Below are positions 50,102 through 57,139 of a stretch of 64,000 bases of DNA, one piece after another. Positions within the stretch are counted from its first letter, which is position 1; every line of letters starts with the position of its first letter. The notes under the pieces were generated by a model. That model was not told the DNA's origin and ran no database searches. It saw only the letters and a program-made list of their open reading frames with translations. Origin of the DNA: an uncultured Eubacteriales bacterium (GTDB taxonomy: Bacteria; Bacillota; Clostridia; Oscillospirales; Acutalibacteraceae); contig CAKUBN010000005.1 of NCBI GenBank assembly GCA_934643185.1, positions 1 to 64,000 of the forward strand, read 5' to 3'. A program made the translations under genes and the position numbers.

Positions 50102-51368
50102 CGGCGATCCCTCCTAAGTTTTTATGATCCCGGAAAAAGCCGGGGTAGGATTTTTTGATGCTTTCCGCATCCGTGACAGTGACGGTGCACGCGCAGCCGG
50201 CGGCGGCGAGCGCCATGACGACGCGGTGGTCGTTCATGCCTTCGGCTTTGCCGCCCGTGAGCGCGAGCTTGCCGTGAATGACGAGGCCGTCCGGCACGGC
50301 TTTGATGTCTGCGCCGAGGGCTTTAAGCGCCGCTTCCATGGCAAGCAGGCGGTCACACTCCTTTAAATGCAGACGCTCCGCGTGGGAGACGACGGTCTCG
50401 CCCTCCGCAAACGCTGCCGTGACGGCGAGCGCGGGCACCATATCGGGAATTTGCGCGGCGTTGATCTTGATGCCGTGCAGGCCGCGATAGGGCTTATTTA
50501 TATTCTTGTTTTCGGCGATATAAACGCCGTTTTCTTCAGTGATTTGAAGGCCGAACTGCCGCCAGAGCTCGACGCAGGCTTTATCGCCCTGCAGGGAGTT
50601 TGCGGAAAGGCCCAAGAGGCGGATGGGGCCGCCGGATATGGCAGCTTCCGAGAGAAAAAACGCGGCCTGCGACCAATCGCCCTCGACGGTATAGTGCTCT
50701 GCGTGATACGTCTGCCCGCCGGGGATGAACCAGCCGGTTTCGGTCTCTTTGACTGTAACGCCGAAGCCTGCGAGCACCTCTATCGTCAGATCGATATAGC
50801 CTTTCGATTCGAGCGGGGTGGTCAGCGTGACGGTGGAATCGTTTTCGAGCAGCGGCAGGGCAAACAGCAGACCCGTGATGAACTGCGAGCTGATGTTGCC
50901 CGGCACGCGGAAATCGCCGCTTTGAAGCTTACCTGTGATGTGAAACGGCAGCCCGCCGGCGGTCTCGACCTGTACGCCGTGCTGCGGCAGAAGGTCTGTG
51001 TAAACACCGATGGGGCGCTCGGGAAGTCTGCCGTGGCCGACGAAGGTCGCCTCGATGCCGAGGGCAGCGAAAACGGGGATGAGAAAGCGCAGCGTGGAGC
51101 CGGATTCACCACAATCGACCGTGGCGATTTTAGGCGCTGTGCCCGGCGTGATGCACAGCATGCCGTTTTCTTCCGCTTTCACCGTGCCGCCCATGGCGCG
51201 CACGCCGTTTAATGTGGCTTCCATATCTGCGCTGTGGTCGATGGGCCCGACGCGGCACGCCGTTTTGCACAGCGCCGCCGAAAGCAGCGCGCGGTGTGCG
51301 GCGCTTTTGCTTGGGGGAATGCGCACTTCGCCCTTAACGTGTGCGGGGCGGTACGTCACCTCTGCCAT
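50082..51368 (-). CDS. aroA: 3-phosphoshikimate 1-carboxyvinyltransferase (EPSP synthase)
   Basis: AroA joins PEP to shikimate-3-phosphate. The 428-residue protein has SKSAAHRALLSAALC (~18), GESGSTLRFLIPVFAAL (~90), a GRLPERPIG segment (~118), FRVPGNISSQF and the C-terminal KECDRL and NDHRVVMALA. Of the usual class I marker LPGSKS only SKS remains (PPSKS here). It overlaps aroC by 20 bp. Upstream of it 78 bp separate it from aroB, with an imperfect GGCAGC/GCTGCC hairpin. Confidence 0.95.
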   Translation of the reverse strand: MAEVTYRPAHVKGEVRIPPSKSAAHRALLSAALCKTACRVGPIDHSADMEATLNGVRAMGGTVKAEENGMLCITPGTAPKIATVDCGESGSTLRFLIPVFAALGIEATFVGHGRLPERPIGVYTDLLPQHGVQVETAGGLPFHITGKLQSGDFRVPGNISSQFITGLLFALPLLENDSTVTLTTPLESKGYIDLTIEVLAGFGVTVKETETGWFIPGGQTYHAEHYTVEGDWSQAAFFLSEAAISGGPIRLLGLSANSLQGDKACVELWRQFGLQITEENGVYIAENKNINKPYRGLHGIKINAAQIPDMVPALAVTAAFAEGETVVSHAERLHLKECDRLLAMEAALKALGADIKAVPDGLVIHGKLALTGGKAEGMNDHRVVMALAAAGCACTVTVTDAESIKKSYPGFFRDHKNLGGIADGIDLG

Positions 51369-51446
51369 AATATCACCTATTTTCCAATACTATCTCTATA
51401 TTTGACATAAGGCAGCACGATGAGAATGATGCTGCCTTTCTAAAAA

Positions 51447-52529
51447 TCAATTCAATTTTCTGCGGCGGTTCTGCTCGGCGGCGAGCTTATAGCGCAGCAC
51501 AAGGTAGTTTCTGTCTACCGGGTGGATGACGCTTTCGCCGATCTGTTTTAAGAGAATGAGGTTGAGCGTTTTGCCGAAGCTCTTTTTATCGAGCGCGGTC
51601 GCTTCCACGACTTTTGCGAAATCGAACTCGGACTCCGTGGGCATGCCGTAGCTTTCCAGCACGCGGCGAATGCGCGCGGCGGTGCCTTTTTCCGTGATGC
51701 CGAGGCTTTCGCCCACTTCGCTCGCCATGACCATGCCAATGCCGACGGCGAGACCGTGCGAAAGCGATGAGAAACCCGTGAGCTTTTCGAGCGCGTGGCC
51801 GAACGTGTGACCGAAATTTAAGATCATGCGCTGGCCCTTGTCGTTGGTGTCTTCCTCAACAAAGTGCTTTTTGCACAGCACGCAGCGGCAGATAGTCTCC
51901 TCTAAGTGGTCGATGACCTGACCCTGCTCCAATTTATCGAACAGCGCGGCGTCTGCGATGCAGCCGTACTTGATGACTTCGCCCATGCCGTCTGTGAAAT
52001 ACGCATCGGGCAGCGTGGAGAGCGTTTCGGGGTCGGCAAGCACAAGGCGCGGCTGATGGAACGCGCCGACGAGGTTTTTGCCGAACGGCAGATCGACGCC
52101 CGTTTTGCCGCCGACGCTGGCATCGACCTGCGCCAGAAGAGACGTGGGCACCTGCACGAAATCGATGCCGCGCAGGAACGTGGCTGCCGCGAAGCCGCCC
52201 ATATCGCCCGCTACGCCGCCGCCGAGCGTGACGATGATGTCGCTGCGCGTGAAATCGTTTTCCGCGAGCGCTTCATAGATCTGCATGACGGTGGAAATCT
52301 GCTTTTGCGGCTCGCCGGCTTCAAAGACGAACTCTGCCGTGTGGATGCCCGCCTTTTCGAGCGAGGCTTTTAGACGCTCGCCGTATATCGGGAAGACGTT
52401 CGTTTCGCTGACGATCATGGCGCGGCTGCCGGGGCGGACGAGCGGGGCGATTTTTTCGCCTGCGCGGTCTAAAACGCCGTCTTCCACAATGACTTCATAC
52501 GGTTTATCTGTTTTGATCTCGATCACCAT
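51447..52529 (-). CDS. aroB: 3-dehydroquinate synthase
   Basis: AroB cyclises DAHP to 3-dehydroquinate using NAD+ and a divalent metal. The 360-residue protein carries EPQKQ, GGGVAGDMGGFAAATFLRG (~100), PTSLLAQVDASVGGKTGVD and the metal ligands in NFGHTFGHALE (~245). Its ATG overlaps the end of tyrA by 1 bp. Confidence 0.96.
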   Translation of the reverse strand: MVIEIKTDKPYEVIVEDGVLDRAGEKIAPLVRPGSRAMIVSETNVFPIYGERLKASLEKAGIHTAEFVFEAGEPQKQISTVMQIYEALAENDFTRSDIIVTLGGGVAGDMGGFAAATFLRGIDFVQVPTSLLAQVDASVGGKTGVDLPFGKNLVGAFHQPRLVLADPETLSTLPDAYFTDGMGEVIKYGCIADAALFDKLEQGQVIDHLEETICRCVLCKKHFVEEDTNDKGQRMILNFGHTFGHALEKLTGFSSLSHGLAVGIGMVMASEVGESLGITEKGTAARIRRVLESYGMPTESEFDFAKVVEATALDKKSFGKTLNLILLKQIGESVIHPVDRNYLVLRYKLAAEQNRRRKLN

Positions 52530-53356
52530 TATCCGAATTTCTCCTTCTTTTCACGCGCGGAGGAAAGCAGTGCCACGAGCTCTGCCCGGTCATTTTCCGC
52601 CACCGCGGTGCGTATACGTTCTATATTGCGCACGAGCTCTTCCGTCTCGTCCGCTAATTCCTCGCGGTTTGCAAGGAAAAGGTCTGCCCACAGCTCCGCA
52701 TTGATGCGCGCCACGCGCGAAACGTCGCGGTAGCTGCCGGCGGAAAAGCCGCTGTGCTCATCGCAGCGCGGGCTCATGACATAGGCGCACGCCAAAACAT
52801 GTGGAATTTGGGACGTGTAGGCGATCATGCGGTCGTGCTTTTGCTGCGTGCAGTATTTGATGGTGCCAAAGCCCATTTGGTTTGCGAGCGACACGAGCGT
52901 ATCGATGGCGCTTTGCGGGGCCTCGCCGGGCACGAGAATATAGGAAGCGTTATAAAAGAGGCTCGCCTCGCTGGCATCGAACCCGCTGCGCTCCTTGCCC
53001 GCCATGGGGTGCCCGCCGACGTAAATGAACGGGTAGTTTTTGGCGATCTCCGTGAGTTTGCCGCAGACCTGATTTTTGATGCCGCACACATCGGTGACGA
53101 TGCAATTTTCTTTAAAATGCGGTGCATTTTCCTCGACGAACTGCACGACATCTGCGGGATAAAGGCAGACGTACACGACGTCCGCATTTTCGAGCAAAGA
53201 CGTGCTGCCGATGGAATCGATAGCGCCGAGGGAAAGCGCGTCGAGCAGGGTGTTTTCGTCACGGTCAAAGCCGATGACCGTGTGCTCTGTATTTTCTTTG
53301 AGGGCCTTTGCGAGCGAGCCGCCGATGAGACCCAGACCAATGATCGCGATTTGCAT
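52529..53356 (-). CDS. tyrA: Prephenate dehydrogenase
   Basis: TyrA oxidises prephenate to 4-hydroxyphenylpyruvate for tyrosine synthesis. The 275-residue protein has the dinucleotide-binding GLGLIGGSLAKALK at the N-terminus, VTDVCGIK, GGHPMAGKERSGF (prephenate site) and the helical dimerisation half. At 275 residues it has no C-terminal ACT domain, which most Firmicute TyrA proteins carry, so direct Tyr feedback may be weak. It follows aroF by 25 bp and overlaps aroB by 1 bp. Confidence 0.93.
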   Translation of the reverse strand: MQIAIIGLGLIGGSLAKALKENTEHTVIGFDRDENTLLDALSLGAIDSIGSTSLLENADVVYVCLYPADVVQFVEENAPHFKENCIVTDVCGIKNQVCGKLTEIAKNYPFIYVGGHPMAGKERSGFDASEASLFYNASYILVPGEAPQSAIDTLVSLANQMGFGTIKYCTQQKHDRMIAYTSQIPHVLACAYVMSPRCDEHSGFSAGSYRDVSRVARINAELWADLFLANREELADETEELVRNIERIRTAVAENDRAELVALLSSAREKKEKFG

Positions 53357-53381
53357 ATCGTTCTCCCTTTTGGGGTGTATT

Positions 53382-54395
53382 TTACAGGCTCTTCACCGTT
53401 TCGGTGACCTTCTGCACTTTCTTTGCAAGCACGTCGAACTGATCCGGCGTGAGGGACTGTGCGCCGTCGCACAGAGCGCGGCTGGGGTCGTTATGGACCT
53501 CGATGATGAGGCCGTCTGCGCCGACCGCCGCAGCTGCCATGGCAAGCGGCTCGACAAGCCAGTTGATGCCGCTGGCGTGGCTGGGGTCTACGATGACGGG
53601 CAGGTGGGAAAGGCGCTTTAAGATCGGCACGGCGGAAATATCGAGCGTATTGCGGGTGAATGTCTCATACGTGCGGATGCCGCGCTCGCACAGGATGACT
53701 TGCTCGTTGCCGCCCGCCATGATATACTCGGCACTCATGAGAAGTTCTTCGATGGTGTTGGCAAGGCCGCGCTTTAAAAGAATCGGCTTATGCACGTGAC
53801 CCAGCTCCTTTAAAAGCTCGAAGTTCTGCATGTTTCTTGCGCCGACCTGAATGACATCGACGTCCTCAAAGAGGTCGATGTGGCCGATGCTCATAATCTC
53901 GGTGACGATGGGCAGGCCGGTTCTTTCCTTGGCTTTTTTGAGGAGCTCGAGGCCCTCTGCCTTAAGGCCCTGGAACGCATACGGCGAGGTGCGGGGCTTG
54001 AATGCGCCGCCGCGCAGGAACGTAGCGCCTGCGGCCTTGACGCGCTCTGCGACACAGCAGATCTGCGCTTCGCTTTCGACGGAACACGGACCCGCGATGA
54101 GCGCAAGGGAACCGTCGCCGATCACCTGACCGGTAGGAAGCTTGATGACCGTATCTTCCGGATGGAACTTACGGTTTGCTTTTTTATACGGCTCCTGCAC
54201 GCGCTTAACGCTTTCTACAATATCCTGTGCGGCGATGTACTCGCTGTCTACCGCAGCGGTATCGCCGATAAGGCCGAGCACGGTAGAATGTGTGCCGACC
54301 CATGTGTTAACACTGACGTCATAACGGTCGGTGAGATGCGAAATGAAATTTTTGACCTGTTCTTCACTGCGGTTGGCTTTGAGTACGATGATCAT
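53382..54395 (-). CDS. aroF: 3-deoxy-7-phosphoheptulonate (DAHP) synthase
   Basis: DAHP synthase condenses PEP and erythrose-4-phosphate, the entry step of the shikimate pathway. The 337-residue type I-beta enzyme has an N-terminal ferredoxin-like regulatory domain (~1-70), as in Thermotoga, where it confers Tyr/Phe inhibition. The TIM barrel follows with AGPCSVESEAQ, GGAFKPRTSPYAFQGL, QVGARNMQNFELL and VDPSHASG. Its ~315-nt leader encodes a Phe/Tyr-rich peptide and a terminator, indicating attenuation. It is the first gene of aroF-tyrA-aroB-aroA-aroC-pheA. Confidence 0.95.
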   Translation of the reverse strand: MIIVLKANRSEEQVKNFISHLTDRYDVSVNTWVGTHSTVLGLIGDTAAVDSEYIAAQDIVESVKRVQEPYKKANRKFHPEDTVIKLPTGQVIGDGSLALIAGPCSVESEAQICCVAERVKAAGATFLRGGAFKPRTSPYAFQGLKAEGLELLKKAKERTGLPIVTEIMSIGHIDLFEDVDVIQVGARNMQNFELLKELGHVHKPILLKRGLANTIEELLMSAEYIMAGGNEQVILCERGIRTYETFTRNTLDISAVPILKRLSHLPVIVDPSHASGINWLVEPLAMAAAAVGADGLIIEVHNDPSRALCDGAQSLTPDQFDVLAKKVQKVTETVKSL

Positions 54396-54456
54396 GTTTT
54401 TTCCCTTACCTTTCTTTTATAGGAGCCGTGCCCCGCTGCCGCTCTCGGCACAAAAA

Positions 54457-54480
54457 AAGCGAAGCCCATTGGCTCCGCTT
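54457..54480 (-). terminator. Attenuator terminator ahead of aroF
   Basis: In the minus-strand RNA AAGCGGAGCC pairs with GGCTTCGCTT (10 bp with one G-U) and is followed by five further Us. It lies between the leader peptide and aroF. The 5' arm (CAAGCG) can instead pair with CGCTTG at the leader stop codon. It also ends aroE-aroK transcripts. Confidence 0.75.
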
Positions 54481-54538
54481 GGTTTTATACTGCTCAGAAT
54501 ACTTCAAATTCCTCCGCGCAGAAATTTTCCGCGCGTTT

Positions 54539-54640
54539 TCAAGCGTTGCCCGGTATATTCACATACGACGAAAAGCACACGGTATAAAATCGTGCGCTAA
54601 AATACTTTGTAAATCGTCTTGTGAATAAAACGGACTGCAT
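54539..54640 (-). CDS. Phe/Tyr-rich leader peptide of the aromatic operon
   Basis: This 33-codon frame opens at ATG 54640, with AGGATGG 8 nt upstream, and ends in TGA at 54539-54541. An ATG four codons earlier is also possible. Residues 6-26 contain five Phe and three Tyr: LF, RF, KYF, RFY, CF, SSY. About 60 nt after the stop lies a terminator whose 5' arm pairs with the last codons and stop region. This matches leader-peptide attenuation as in enterobacterial pheA and trp operons. It is too short for routine gene calling. Confidence 0.75.
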   Translation of the reverse strand: MQSVLFTRRFTKYFSARFYTVCFSSYVNIPGNA

Positions 54641-54718
54641 AGTTTGAACCATCCTATATGTGACTCTTTCTTTGCGATTTGCAGGTTTGCTTTATCTATC
54701 CTGCATCGCCGTGTTAAA

Positions 54719-54747
54719 ATCATACCGCCACGCGGGCGCTTTGTCAA
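54719..54747 (-). promoter_or_regulatory. Promoter of the aroF attenuated operon
   Basis: On the minus strand TTGACA, 17 nt, TATGAT. The -35 box overlaps the TGA stop codon of aroK. Confidence 0.75.
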
Positions 54748-55403
54748 GAGTTTTCTTGCGGTGTTCCGGGAGAAGTTCCTTTTTTGCGCCTTCTTCTGCG
54801 GAAGCGCTTCTTTTGAGGCCGCTCCTTTTCGGAGGTATTTCCCGGCTTTTTGCGCTTCGCTTTTTCAATGGGCTCGCCGCGCAGGGCGCAAATACGCTCT
54901 ACAACGACAACCGTGGGCGCGCCGGCGTCGACGACGACGTCCGCGCTTGCGAGGTATTTTGGGCGGCGCTCGTTTAAAAGGCGCTCAATCACCGCGCGGC
55001 GGTCCGGCGTCTGCAGAAGCGGGCGGCGCTTATCGTTTTTGAGGCGCTCCTGCAAGGCGGCCAGCGGGACATCGAGATAATAAATGGTGCCGCCGCCTTG
55101 GTGGAAACCCTCCACGTTCTGCGGCTGCATCAGCGTGCCGCCGCCTGTGGCGATGACGAAATGTTTACTTTGCGCGAGCTCCTTTACAGTCTCGGTCTCG
55201 AGCGCGCGAAAATGCGGCTCGCCGTATTCTGCGAAGATCTCCTTCACCGTCATGCCGGTTTTGGCTTCTATGTATAAGTCCATATCGACAAACTGCATAT
55301 TGAGCGCCATGGCCAAACGGCGGCCGACCGTGGTCTTGCCGCTGCCCATGAAGCCGCTTAAAACGATATTGCCCGATTTTGTGGTTTCACCTTTTACTTC
55401 CAT
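54744..55403 (-). CDS. aroK: Shikimate kinase with basic C-terminal tail
   Basis: AroK phosphorylates shikimate with ATP. The 219-residue protein has the P-loop GFMGSGKTTVG (~16), the shikimate-binding DxD in FVDMDLYIE, GGGTLMQ and the lid with RRPLLQTPDRR. The kinase fold ends near residue 180. About 37 residues follow that are rich in Lys/Arg (including RFRRRRRKK) and look disordered, unlike typical ~170-residue AroK. The tail could bind nucleic acid or be an inert extension. It starts 27 bp after aroE. Confidence 0.92.
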   Translation of the reverse strand: MEVKGETTKSGNIVLSGFMGSGKTTVGRRLAMALNMQFVDMDLYIEAKTGMTVKEIFAEYGEPHFRALETETVKELAQSKHFVIATGGGTLMQPQNVEGFHQGGGTIYYLDVPLAALQERLKNDKRRPLLQTPDRRAVIERLLNERRPKYLASADVVVDAGAPTVVVVERICALRGEPIEKAKRKKPGNTSEKERPQKKRFRRRRRKKGTSPGTPQENS

Positions 55404-55430
55404 TTTCCGTTCCCCGTTTCTTTCGGTTCG

Positions 55431-56300
55431 TTATGCGCGGAAAAGCCGTGCCGTTTCCGCTTCCGCATCGCGGATGAGCTGCTCGATGTCGCTGTCTTTA
55501 AATGACGCGCCGTACCAGAGCTCGTGCGCGGCGACGGCCTGGCAGACGAGCATGCCCATGCCGCCGACGGTTTTGAGCCCGCATTTTGCGGCAAGCTTTA
55601 AAAACTCTGTGTCGCCGGGGTTATAGACGGCGTCGAACGCGGCCTTGCAGCGGGAGAGCACGTCTTCCCCGACGGCGCTGACGCCGGTTTTGGGATACAT
55701 GCCGAGGCTTGTGGTGTTGAGCACGAGGTCGTAGTGCTCGGTTTCTTTTGCGAGCTCGTCATACGACAGCACGCGGAACACGCCAGTTTTGCCGAGTGTA
55801 CGGCAGAGCTCTGCGAGCTCATCGCTGAGCACCTGCGCTTTTTCGAGCGAGCTTTCGCGGCAGACGATGTCGAGATGCGGCTCCGTGGCCGTGAGCACGG
55901 CTTCAAACGCGATGGCGCGCGCTGCGCCGCCGCGGCCGAGCAGAAGGAGCTCGCCGTTAAAATCGAGATCATACCGTGCAAGGGCCTTTTTGCAGCCGAC
56001 GCCGTCCGTTGTATAGCCGGTCATTTTGCCGTTTTCGACGCGCACGGTGTTGACGGAGCCGAAGAGCTTCGCTTTTTCATCGATGCTGTCGAGCAGCGGG
56101 ATGATGCCGCTTTTATGCGGGATGGTGATATTGAAGCCGTCGAGCGCGCGCAATGCGGGCAGCGCCTCTGTGAGAGACGGCACATCCAGCACGGAATATT
56201 CCGGGTCATGGCCCGTAAGGGAAAAGAGGCGATTATGAATAAACGGCGACATCGTGTGCCCGATGGGGTGGCCGATGACGGCAAAACGGCGAAGCTGCAT
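55431..56300 (-). CDS. aroE: Shikimate dehydrogenase
   Basis: AroE reduces 3-dehydroshikimate with NADPH. The 289-residue protein shows the substrate-binding IGHPIGHTMSP (~8), NITIPHK (catalytic Lys, ~64), GRGGAARAIAFE (nucleotide loop, ~126) and GGMGMLVCQAVAAHELW near the end. The start at 56300 has AAAGGAG upstream; the 53 earlier in-frame codons cross into the acpP promoter region. It is the first gene of aroE-aroK. Confidence 0.95.
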   Translation of the reverse strand: MQLRRFAVIGHPIGHTMSPFIHNRLFSLTGHDPEYSVLDVPSLTEALPALRALDGFNITIPHKSGIIPLLDSIDEKAKLFGSVNTVRVENGKMTGYTTDGVGCKKALARYDLDFNGELLLLGRGGAARAIAFEAVLTATEPHLDIVCRESSLEKAQVLSDELAELCRTLGKTGVFRVLSYDELAKETEHYDLVLNTTSLGMYPKTGVSAVGEDVLSRCKAAFDAVYNPGDTEFLKLAAKCGLKTVGGMGMLVCQAVAAHELWYGASFKDSDIEQLIRDAEAETARLFRA

Positions 56301-56355
56301 TTTAGGGGTCTCCTTTAAAAACAGAAAAATTTTAGCACGGAATGCGGAATTGCTA

Positions 56356-56384
56356 TTGACAAATAAGCCGTGCATCCATACAAT
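56356..56384 (+). promoter_or_regulatory. acpP promoter
   Basis: TTGACA, 17 nt, TACAAT, about 95 nt before the acyl carrier protein start. Confidence 0.65.
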
Positions 56385-56485
56385 GTATGTGAAGTACAAC
56401 CCGATTGTATCATGCCTGCGGCGTTTTGTCCATACGGCAGACGGTGCAGTACTTGACAAATACTACATGATAGGAGGAAAATAGA

Positions 56486-56719
56486 ATGGTTCTGGAGAAA
56501 GTTATCGATATTATTGCTGAGGAGCTCAGCGTAGATCCCTCCGAGATCACCGAGGATTCCAATCTGGTTGAAGATCTGGATGCAGATTCCCTTGCTGTTG
56601 TTGATCTTGTCATGTCCATCGAAGATGCTTTCAACTTAGAGATTCCGGATACGGAAGTTGAAAACCTCAAGACGGTCGGCGAAATCGTTCAGTTCATTGA
56701 AGAACATCAGGGTCAGTAA
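56486..56719 (+). CDS. acpP: Acyl carrier protein
   Basis: This 77-residue acidic four-helix protein carries growing acyl chains on phosphopantetheine attached to Ser in DADSLAVVD (~residue 37), the usual DSL motif. TAGGAGGA precedes the ATG. It is transcribed alone, away from any fab cluster, between its own promoter and a strong terminator. It could serve primary fatty-acid synthesis; a specialised ACP cannot be excluded. Confidence 0.94.
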   Translation: MVLEKVIDIIAEELSVDPSEITEDSNLVEDLDADSLAVVDLVMSIEDAFNLEIPDTEVENLKTVGEIVQFIEEHQGQ

Positions 56720-56766
56720 TTTTTGCGCAAGGCGTAAATTTTACGTTCCGCGTAAAACGATATGAA

Positions 56767-56806
56767 AACACCGGGAGCGGCTTTTGGCTGTTCCCGGTGT
56801 TTTTTC
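56767..56806 (+). terminator. acpP terminator
   Basis: AACACCGGGA (56767-56776) pairs with TCCCGGTGTT (56792-56801), followed by TTTTTCG. Confidence 0.85.
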
Positions 56807-56828
56807 GTATAAAATCATTGGTTTCCGG

Positions 56829-56884
56829 TTGACAACCGTTTTGCTATGTGGTATTCTATCTTAGGTTAGTTTTAGCTAACCTAA
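56829..56884 (+). promoter_or_regulatory. Promoter overlapped by a DtxR/IdeR-like palindrome
   Basis: TTGACA (56829-56834), 17 nt, TATTCT (56852-56857). TTAGGTTAG (56861-56869) and CTAACCTAA (56876-56884) are perfect inverted arms identical to the halves of the DtxR/IdeR iron box, but are 6 nt apart instead of 1. The palindrome covers the expected transcription start. No iron gene follows; proS starts 256 bp downstream. Confidence 0.55.
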
Positions 56885-57037
56885 ATTTGTGTATAAGCAT
56901 CACGCATCCCATATCGTATCGTACTGATCGGTACAAATTGCACCGAAAGGTACAAGGAAAGAAGGAGCCTTTGCCCCTTCTTTTCTGCTTTCTCAGAAGA
57001 AATTTTGCCGGGATGCGCACAAAGATGGCTGCCGCCC
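56885..57037 (+). other. Leader between the iron-box-like promoter and the proS promoter
   Basis: No T-box signature (GGTGG-type antiterminator) and no convincing ORF are visible. A purine/pyrimidine hairpin (GAAAGAAGG with CCTTCTTTTC, 56957-56985) ends in a pyrimidine-rich run and may terminate transcripts from the first promoter. Confidence 0.4.
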
Positions 57038-57066
57038 TTGCTTTTCGGGAAAAATCCCTGTATAAT
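57038..57066 (+). promoter_or_regulatory. proS-proximal promoter
   Basis: TTGCTT, 17 nt, TATAAT, about 75 nt before the proS start. Confidence 0.55.
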
Positions 57067-57139
57067 AAGAAAAGATATGCCCGCTTTGGGCCCCGGCGGC
57101 ACAGCGTTTGCCGCACGAATCGAGAAAGGACTGAATTTC

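Noticed and set aside
57005..57139. Longer proS start at the first ATG
   Set aside because: These codons contain the TATAAT promoter and lie upstream of a well-placed AAAGGA and TTG; the trimmed protein has the normal ~480-residue length.
56861..57139. T-box riboswitch upstream of proS
   Set aside because: No T-box sequence of the GGTGG-type or matching antiterminator could be found, although proS genes often have one.
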